A stretch of DNA of 64,000 nt from Bradyrhizobium sp. CB3481. GTDB lineage: Bacteria > Pseudomonadota > Alphaproteobacteria > Rhizobiales > Xanthobacteraceae. The notes beneath the pieces were generated by a model. The model was not told the origin of the DNA. It saw nothing but the letters and a program-made list of their open reading frames with translations, and ran no database searches. Positions 58,402-64,000 of the stretch are shown here, piece by piece (the stretch's first letter is position 1; every line of letters begins with the position of its first letter). The position numbers and the translations under genes are program-made. Location: contig NZ_CP121647.1 in assembly GCF_029714305.1 (NCBI RefSeq), forward strand, positions 3,058,501 to 3,122,500, read 5' to 3'.

Positions 58402-59709
58402 TCAGCTCTCGCCGAACACCCGCTTGAAGATCGTGTCGACGTGCTTGAAGTGATAGCCGAGGTCGAACTGCTCCTCGATCTCGGCATCCGTCAGGTGCTT
58501 CTTCACGTCGGGGTCTTTCTTCAGCAGCGTCTGGAAGTCGCCTTCGCCGCGCCAGACCGGCATGGCGTTGCGCTGGACGTACTTATAGGCGTCCTCGCGG
58601 CTGGCGCCCTTCTGCGTCAGCGCGATCAGGAGCCGCTGCGAATGCACGAGGCCGCCGAGGCGGTCGAGGTTCTTCTGCATGTTGGCGGGATAGACCAGCA
58701 GCTTCTCGATCAGGCCGGCAAGCCGCATCAGCGCGAAATCGAGCGTCACGGTGGCGTCGGGCCCCATCATGCGTTCGGCGGAAGAGTGCGAGATGTCGCG
58801 CTCGTGCCACAGCGCGACATTCTCCAGCGCCGGCGTCACATAGGCGCGCACCATGCGCGACAGGCCGGTCAGGTTTTCCGATAGCACCGGATTGCGCTTG
58901 TGCGGCATCGCCGACGAGCCCTTCTGGCCCTCAGAGAAGAATTCTTCCGCTTCAAGCACCTCGGTACGCTGCAAATGGCGGATTTCGATGGCGAGCCGCT
59001 CGACCGATGAAGCGATCACGCCGAGGGTGGCAAAATACATCGCGTGGCGATCACGTGGGATCACCTGGGTCGAGATCGGTTCCGGCGCCAGGCCCATGGC
59101 CTTCGCGACATGTTCTTCGACGCGCGGATCGATCTGGGCAAAGGTGCCGACGGCGCCCGAGATCGCGCAGGTCGCGACTTCCTTGCGCGCGGCGACCAGC
59201 CGCTCGCGGGCGCGGGAGAATTCCGCATAGGCATAGGCCAGCTTGAGCCCGAACGTAACAGGCTCGGCATGGATGCCGTGCGAGCGGCCAACAGTCGGGG
59301 TCATTTTGTGCTCGAAGGCGCGCTTCTTCAGCGCGGCCAGCACCTTGTCGATATCGGCGATCAGAAGATCGGCGGCGCGGACGAGCTGCACGTTCAGGCA
59401 GGTATCGAGCACGTCGGAGGACGTCATGCCCTGGTGGACGAAGCGCGCCTCAGGGCCGACGATCTCGGCCAGATGGGTCAGGAAAGCGATGACGTCGTGC
59501 TTGGTCTCGCGCTCGATCTCGTCGATCCGGGCGACGTTGAAGGTGGCGTCCTTGGCCTTGGCCCAGATCGTCTTCGCCGCTTCCTTCGGGATCACGCCCA
59601 ATTCCGCCAGCGCATCAGCCGCATGCGCCTCGATCTCGAACCAGATCTTGAAGCGGGTCTGGGGCTCCCAGATGGAAGCCATTTCGGGGCGGGTATAGCG
59701 GGGGATCAT
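58402..59709 (-). CDS. purB: Adenylosuccinate lyase
   Basis: Acts twice in purine synthesis, on SAICAR and adenylosuccinate. 435 residues. The N-terminus is MIPRYTRPEMASIWEPQTRFKIW; TVGRSHGIHAEPVTFG carries a catalytic His; the signature loop is GSSAMPHKRNPVLSENLTGL; HERDISHSSAERM follows. It is the fifth purine gene in this window but lies alone on the other strand. Convergent with the FTR1 gene. Confidence 0.97.
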   Translation of the reverse strand: MIPRYTRPEMASIWEPQTRFKIWFEIEAHAADALAELGVIPKEAAKTIWAKAKDATFNVARIDEIERETKHDVIAFLTHLAEIVGPEARFVHQGMTSSDVLDTCLNVQLVRAADLLIADIDKVLAALKKRAFEHKMTPTVGRSHGIHAEPVTFGLKLAYAYAEFSRARERLVAARKEVATCAISGAVGTFAQIDPRVEEHVAKAMGLAPEPISTQVIPRDRHAMYFATLGVIASSVERLAIEIRHLQRTEVLEAEEFFSEGQKGSSAMPHKRNPVLSENLTGLSRMVRAYVTPALENVALWHERDISHSSAERMMGPDATVTLDFALMRLAGLIEKLLVYPANMQKNLDRLGGLVHSQRLLIALTQKGASREDAYKYVQRNAMPVWRGEGDFQTLLKKDPDVKKHLTDAEIEEQFDLGYHFKHVDTIFKRVFGES

Positions 59710-59862
59710 CGAAAACTCCGGACGGGCAGGGGCGCGCGAGGCAATCCCCGGCCGATTTTGTTTTTACGCCGCGCTTTAGCAAATTGTGCCAGGGGAAGCC
59801 ACCCGTACAGGCTCCGGAGAGGGGGAAAACCGGGGCCGAAATCCGAGGGGAAACGGCCGCCG

Positions 59863-60537
59863 CTACAGGCTGGCGAGCCCGCATTCCACGGCGAGGCGGA
59901 CCAACTGGGCATCCGTGCGCATGCCGGTCTTGGTCTTGATCAGGTAGTGGTAGTTCTGCACGGTCTTCATGCTGAGATTGAGGTTGGCGGCGATCTGTTC
60001 CGTGGTCGCGCCGGCCGCCAGTTGCCGCAAGATCTCGATTTCCCGCTCGCCGAGCTGGTCGAGCAGCGAGTGCGAAGGGGACAGGCTTTCCATCGCCAGG
60101 ACGCGGGCAATGTCGTCGCTGATCGCCTGCTCGCCGCGCATGATCGAACGGATTGCCCGGATCAGCTCGGCCGGAGCGGAGCCCTTGGTCACATAGCCGT
60201 TGGCGCCGGCATTGAAGGCCGCCTTCACCTGCGCCGCCTCGCTATGCATGCTGAAGACGAGAATGCGGGTAGCGGAACTGCGGGAGCGGATGTTCCTGAT
60301 CGCTTCGAGCCCGCTGGCGCCCGGCATCGAGACGTCCATCACCACGACATCGGGGGCGTGCGCCTTGAAGGCGCGGTAGGCGTCGGCCGCATTGTCGGCC
60401 TCGGCCACCACATGGAAATCGTCCTGATGTTCGAGGACGCGGCGGTAGCCCTGCCGGACCACGGGATGGTCGTCAACGAGCAGGATCGAAATGGCGTGGG
60501 TCGAAGGGCCCTCGGCCGGGCTCTGCGACGCGGTCAT
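59863..60537 (-). CDS. NarL/FixJ-type response regulator
   Basis: 224 residues: receiver domain (about 17-135) with LLVDDHPVVRQGYRRVLEHQ, phospho-acceptor Asp68 in VVVMDVSMPGASGLE and the Lys in YVTKGSAPAEL; LuxR-type HTH (about 158-220) with LGEREIEILRQLAAGATTEQIAANLNLSMKTVQNYHYLIKTK. The ATG shares one base with the stop of the sensor kinase gene upstream (TGATG), so they are coupled. Longer frames are artefacts. Target genes are unknown; the divergent unit at 62104 is a natural candidate. Confidence 0.95.
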   Translation of the reverse strand: MTASQSPAEGPSTHAISILLVDDHPVVRQGYRRVLEHQDDFHVVAEADNAADAYRAFKAHAPDVVVMDVSMPGASGLEAIRNIRSRSSATRILVFSMHSEAAQVKAAFNAGANGYVTKGSAPAELIRAIRSIMRGEQAISDDIARVLAMESLSPSHSLLDQLGEREIEILRQLAAGATTEQIAANLNLSMKTVQNYHYLIKTKTGMRTDAQLVRLAVECGLASL

Positions 60538-61907
60538 CAGGCCGCAAGCGGGATCGTTGCGGCCACGCGCACCCCGCGAGTGGCGTCTGCAATCGACAGC
60601 GAGCCGCCAAGCGCGGTGATCCGCTCGCGAATGCCCGTCAGCCCGAAGCCGGTCGACGCCGCCACCTTGGCCGCATTGCCGCCGCCGTCGTCTTCGACAT
60701 GGACCAGCAGTGCGTTTTCCGCGCCGCTGCGCCGCTCGATCCGCAGCACAATCTCGCGCGCCGAACTGTGCCGCAGCGAGTTGGTCAGGCATTCCTGGGC
60801 CACCCGGTAGGCCGCCGCGGCAACCGCGCCGCGGACATCGGCGAGGTCGCCCTTGAGGTCGAGCTGGATCATCGGCTGCGCGGGATTGCGCGACCGCCAG
60901 CCGTCGACGAGATCGACCAAGCAGGCCTCCAGCCCGAGTTCCTCGGCCGGCGGATGGCGCAGGCGGTTCAGCGTGTCCCGCAGGCAGGCCATGATGCGAT
61001 GGGTGGCCTGCGAGATCATCCGCGCGTCCTGCGCGACCTCGTTGTTGCCGTGCTCCGGCGCGCTCGCGGCCTCGATCGTGTTGGCGAAGGCCAGGATCGC
61101 CGTCAGGTTCTGCCCGAACTCGTCGTGCAGCTCACGGGCCAGCGCGCGCCGCTCGTCACTACGGATTTCCAGCAGGCGCCGGGTCAGGGCGGCACGCTCT
61201 TCGGTGGCCAGCGCGAGGCGGTCGCCGAGTTCCCCGACGGCTTGCCCGATCATCGCCAGTTCCACCGAGCGCAAGCGTGGCAGCGGTGTCCGGTACTCGC
61301 CGCGCGCCATCTGCTGCAGCGCGGTCACGATCTGCCGCGCCGGCGCCAGCGTATGCGCAATCGCCAGCGAGGCGAGCAGGGCGATCGCGACCGCCATCAG
61401 AAGTGCGAGATGGATGTTGTCGAGCACATGCTGCCAGGCCAGCGCGATTGCGGCCTGCGGATCGGCCGTGGCCGACACGCTGCCGGCATTGGCGGCGCGC
61501 GCGCTGATGGGACGGACGACCGGGGCGTGGCCGCCAAGCACGGTATCCACGGCGGCCGCGAACCAGCGGGGCGGGGTCTGGCCGATGCCCTTGCTCTGGC
61601 CGCAGAGCGGCCTTTCGAACGCGCCCGATGGCTCGATCCGGACGCAGATGCCCGGCGAGATCAGGCTCATGGTCTGAATGGTGCGCCATTCCGCCGCCGG
61701 CACCAGCTGCTCGCGCATTCTGCTGCTGCGGAGCAATAACTCGCGCCAGTACAGCGCTTCGAGCGCGACCGAGACGCGCTCGGCGGAAGCCGACGTGGCG
61801 CGGTCGACGCTGCGATAGGCGTCGATCGTCGCCCAGATGGTGGCGGCCCCGAGGCACAGGATGACGATGATGAACAGGCGAGCGACGAGTTGAAGCACGA
61901 GGCGCAT
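60537..61907 (-). CDS. Sensor histidine kinase (HisKA_3 type)
   Basis: 456 residues: membrane segment 1 (about 7-28), a periplasmic sensing stretch (about 35-160) with two cysteines (SPGICVRIEP, PLCGQ) that could form a disulfide, membrane segment 2 (about 166-188), HAMP (about 190-240), HisKA_3 dimerisation with phospho-His261 in ARELHDEFGQNL and a HATPase with VEDDGGG and GFGLTGIRERI. It pairs with the response regulator downstream. It is divergent from the ExbB-like unit, 196 bases apart. Confidence 0.95.
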   Translation of the reverse strand: MRLVLQLVARLFIIVILCLGAATIWATIDAYRSVDRATSASAERVSVALEALYWRELLLRSSRMREQLVPAAEWRTIQTMSLISPGICVRIEPSGAFERPLCGQSKGIGQTPPRWFAAAVDTVLGGHAPVVRPISARAANAGSVSATADPQAAIALAWQHVLDNIHLALLMAVAIALLASLAIAHTLAPARQIVTALQQMARGEYRTPLPRLRSVELAMIGQAVGELGDRLALATEERAALTRRLLEIRSDERRALARELHDEFGQNLTAILAFANTIEAASAPEHGNNEVAQDARMISQATHRIMACLRDTLNRLRHPPAEELGLEACLVDLVDGWRSRNPAQPMIQLDLKGDLADVRGAVAAAAYRVAQECLTNSLRHSSAREIVLRIERRSGAENALLVHVEDDGGGNAAKVAASTGFGLTGIRERITALGGSLSIADATRGVRVAATIPLAA

Positions 61908-62103
61908 GCGATCACTCCGCGGGCGGTGCCGCCGAGCCTAACAGCACTGCCGGGCGGTGCCAATTGCAAGCAGGTCGTGAGATCAGGCTTGGGAAATTTT
62001 CCCAACAAACCCTGGGCATATCTCTTTGGACGGCGTCGTGGTGGCTGATCTAACAAGGGGGCCGATGCCGCTTTAGAGGACGGCCTGCCAGGAGCTGCGC
62101 AGC

Positions 62104-62859
62104 ATGAGTGTCACGGCACGCGCCGAAACCGTTTCATCCGCTGACACCTCGGAGCGCAGCGTCCTCCTGCTATGGATGATCTTCACCGGCCTGTCGGTGT
62201 TCGCCTGCTTCGTTCTCTGGCGCTACGGGCTGCTTCATCTGATGGTCGTCTCGGACCGCACCTATATTTCGAGCGTCATCGCGGTCCTCTACGTCGCCAC
62301 CTGCTTCCATTGCTTCTGGCGGAGCCGGGCCATCGCGCGCGAGGGCGAGATCGCGCGGCGCTGCCGCGCCGTCCTGTCGGCACCGGGCGGGGCGAGGGCG
62401 CTCGCCGATGCGCATGCGCTGCCGACGGGGATGGTGCCGGATCACATCCGCAGCCTCGTGCAAAAGGCGGAGGCGCAGACCGGAGGACGGATCGACCAGA
62501 CGCTCCTGCTGCGCTCGCTCGCCGACCGCCTGCGCGGCTCCAACGGGTTTGGCGCGTTCGTCTCCGACACGCTGATGAAGCTCGGCCTGCTCGGCACCAT
62601 CATCGGCTTCATCATCATGCTGGCGCCGATCGCAACGCTGGATGCGGCCGACAAGGTCGCGATGAAGTCCTCCATGGGGTTGATGAGTGATGGCATGGCG
62701 GTCGCGATGTACACGACGCTGGCCGGCCTGATCGGCTCCATCCTGGTGAAAATCCAATACTACATGCTGGATGCCGCGACCCAGCGGGTGTTTTCCGACG
62801 CCGTCGTGCTGACCGAGACGCACGTCACGCCCGCGCTGGAACGCCGTCATGATGGATGA
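62104..62859 (+). CDS. MotA/TolQ/ExbB-family proton channel protein
   Basis: 251 residues with membrane segments at about 20-40, 55-72, 158-176 and 196-216. The last two carry the family motifs TLMKLGLLGTIIGFIIMLAP and GMAVAMYTTLAGLIGSILVKI. The cytoplasmic loop between segments 2 and 3 is shorter than in MotA. Such proteins form proton-driven stators that power partners in the periplasm. It overlaps the next gene by 11 bases. No tonB, exbD, tolR or motB is seen in the window; the two following membrane proteins may fill that role. Confidence 0.88.
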   Translation: MSVTARAETVSSADTSERSVLLLWMIFTGLSVFACFVLWRYGLLHLMVVSDRTYISSVIAVLYVATCFHCFWRSRAIAREGEIARRCRAVLSAPGGARALADAHALPTGMVPDHIRSLVQKAEAQTGGRIDQTLLLRSLADRLRGSNGFGAFVSDTLMKLGLLGTIIGFIIMLAPIATLDAADKVAMKSSMGLMSDGMAVAMYTTLAGLIGSILVKIQYYMLDAATQRVFSDAVVLTETHVTPALERRHDG

Positions 62860-63523
62860 TTTCGGCCTTTATCCGCGCGAGGAGCCGTTCGATCCGCTCG
62901 GCGTGATGCTGTTCAAGGCGCTGCAGGTGATCGCGTTCCTGTTTTTCCTGGCATTGCTGGCGGCGTCGCCCGATGCCAAGGACGGCAAGATCGATTCCAA
63001 GGCCGAGTTCATCATCACCATGGACTGGCCTGATAATCACCCTGACGATCTCGACCTGTTCGTGCAGGACCCTGCCGGCAACATCGCCTGGTATCGCCGC
63101 CGCGAGGCCGGCTTCCTCACGCTCGACCGCGACGACCGCGGCGGCGCCAACGATTTCATCATTGTCAACGGCAGGAAGATCCCGTCGCCGATCCGCGAGG
63201 AGATCGTTACCGTGCGCGGCATCGTGCCAGGCGAGTACACCGTCAACGTCTCGCACTTCCAGGCCACCACCGGCCAGCCTGTCACCGTGAACGTGAAGGT
63301 CCAGAAGCTCAATCCGTCCGCGCAGGTGATCTTCGACAACAAGCTGACCGTTGACCACACCGGCCACGAAAAGACCGCGCTGCGGTTCTGGCTCGATGCG
63401 GAGGGCAAGGTGATCGACGTGCAGCAGCGGCCCAAATCGCTGATGGAGACGTTCCGGAACGTCCGCGCCAACGGCGCCGACATCGATCCGAAAACTGGTG
63501 TCAGGATGCCGCGCCGTGAGTAG
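62849..63523 (+). CDS. Single-pass membrane protein with periplasmic beta domain, ExbB-like partner
   Basis: 224 residues: a short cytoplasmic N-terminus (MMDDFGLYPREEPFDPLGV), one membrane segment (LFKALQVIAFLFFLALLAA, about 22-40), then a periplasmic part. This has DLDLFVQDPAGNIAWYRR, reminiscent of DUF2135-type sandwiches, and GEYTVNVSHFQATTGQPVTVNVKVQKL. The topology is that of ExbD/TolR/MotB but the periplasmic domain is not. The ExbD-type aspartate in the membrane helix is absent; acidic residues lie just before it. No named family is sure. Confidence 0.8.
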   Translation: MMDDFGLYPREEPFDPLGVMLFKALQVIAFLFFLALLAASPDAKDGKIDSKAEFIITMDWPDNHPDDLDLFVQDPAGNIAWYRRREAGFLTLDRDDRGGANDFIIVNGRKIPSPIREEIVTVRGIVPGEYTVNVSHFQATTGQPVTVNVKVQKLNPSAQVIFDNKLTVDHTGHEKTALRFWLDAEGKVIDVQQRPKSLMETFRNVRANGADIDPKTGVRMPRRE

Positions 63524-64000
63524 CCTGCAGTCGGTCGTCCTCACGCTCTCCATCAGCTACGCGCTGGTCGGCGCGCTGCTCCTGGTCGTGCTGGTCTATG
63601 CGCGGCTGCCATGGCAGGCCAAGGCGGCGGCGGTGGTCGTGACCAGCGCGTTCTACATCGCAAGCTTCGTCGGCGTGCGGGGCCTGCTCGGCTGGGCGAC
63701 CATCGACCGCCTGCCGGCCAGCTTCAAGCTCTTGCAGGTCCGCATCGTGGAGCCGCATTCGTTGGAGGGCGATCCGGGCTCGATCTATCTCTGGGTCGAG
63801 GCGCTCGACGACGGCAACCGGCCGAGCGGCATCCCGCGGGCCTACCGTCTGGCCTATACCGACCGCCTCGCGCAGAAGAGCGACAAGGCCGCCGGCGAAA
63901 TCGCCGCCGGCCGGCCCCAGGGCGGCCGGGCCGCCGATTTCGGCGATGGTGGGGGCAGCCTGCTGCAGGCCGCCCGGGAATACATCACGCCGGGCACCAT
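63516..64000 (+). CDS. Membrane protein of the ExbB-like unit (3' end outside window)
   Basis: The visible 161 residues start at GTG 63516, inside the end of the previous gene (8-base overlap). Two membrane segments: SVVLTLSISYALVGALLLVVLVYA and AAAVVVTSAFYIASFVGVRGL, then a soluble part beginning FKLLQVRIVEPHSLEGDPGSIYLWVEALDDGNRPSGIPRAYRLAY with a Gly/Ala-rich linker. No known domain recognised. The tight overlap makes it the third gene of the unit. The open frame runs to the window edge. Confidence 0.8.
   Translation, partial: MSSLQSVVLTLSISYALVGALLLVVLVYARLPWQAKAAAVVVTSAFYIASFVGVRGLLGWATIDRLPASFKLLQVRIVEPHSLEGDPGSIYLWVEALDDGNRPSGIPRAYRLAYTDRLAQKSDKAAGEIAAGRPQGGRAADFGDGGGSLLQAAREYITPGT

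Noticed and set aside
59044-60810. 588-codon open frame on the plus strand
   Set aside because: Runs antisense through purB and the response regulator; no recognisable protein features.

Overview
The window reads as a chromosomal segment of a high-GC alphaproteobacterium, most likely Bradyrhizobium or a close relative in the Nitrobacteraceae. This rests on the purine gene set, an F1-ATPase zeta inhibitor (DUF1476), the EgtB/EgtD pair, an NdvC-like GH17 membrane glucan enzyme, a possible Irr-type iron box, and several families of dispersed palindromic repeats in the gaps. No transposase, integrase, CRISPR array, tRNA or rRNA gene was recognised. The segment looks like stable core chromosome carrying small accessory clusters.

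Layout: 1-1.65 kb holds gcvH (cut by the window edge) and gcvT behind a tandem glycine riboswitch on the minus strand. alaS follows (1.9-4.5 kb). 4.8-10.6 kb holds small secreted or membrane proteins, icd and a hydrolase/membrane fusion. 10.9-12.1 kb encodes a TrmJ RNA methyltransferase fused to a degenerate DUF559 nuclease-like domain. 12.4-13.9 kb is a DUF1326/DUF2182 pair. 13.9-17.4 kb is a TetR gene divergent from an OsmC / acyl-CoA-dehydrogenase-like / sulfurtransferase operon that has a sigma-54-like promoter. 19.9-25.8 kb is a cyanate cluster: a PAS-PAS sigma-54 activator divergent from an ABC transporter and cyanase, with three copies of a palindromic operator and a near-consensus -24/-12 promoter between them.

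26-28.6 kb holds a PEP-mutase-like gene, a LysR regulator and the zeta inhibitor. 29-37.5 kb is the purine region purC-purS-(corA)-purQ-purL, with a Bug-type binding protein overlapping purQ and thioesterase, TPR and secreted small genes between. 37.7-45.7 kb carries an acyltransferase-3, bolA, ltrA, egtD, egtB, grxD and a macro-domain gene that seems to start at a non-canonical codon overlapping the grxD stop. 45.7-52.7 kb has two tandem serine hydrolases, a Tat-exported GH1, a GH17 membrane protein and threonine aldolase. 52.8-59.7 kb has rpsD, a stand-alone CAT-like acyltransferase, a cupin, an HpcH aldolase, murI, a cupredoxin-FTR1 iron pair and purB.

The right end (59.9-64 kb) is a NarL-type two-component system divergent from a three-gene unit. 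That unit has an ExbB/MotA-like channel and two membrane proteins of unknown function, the last cut by the window edge. It is the best candidate here for an undescribed machine. The two sigma-54-linked nitrogen and sulfur operons are the best candidates for undescribed regulation.
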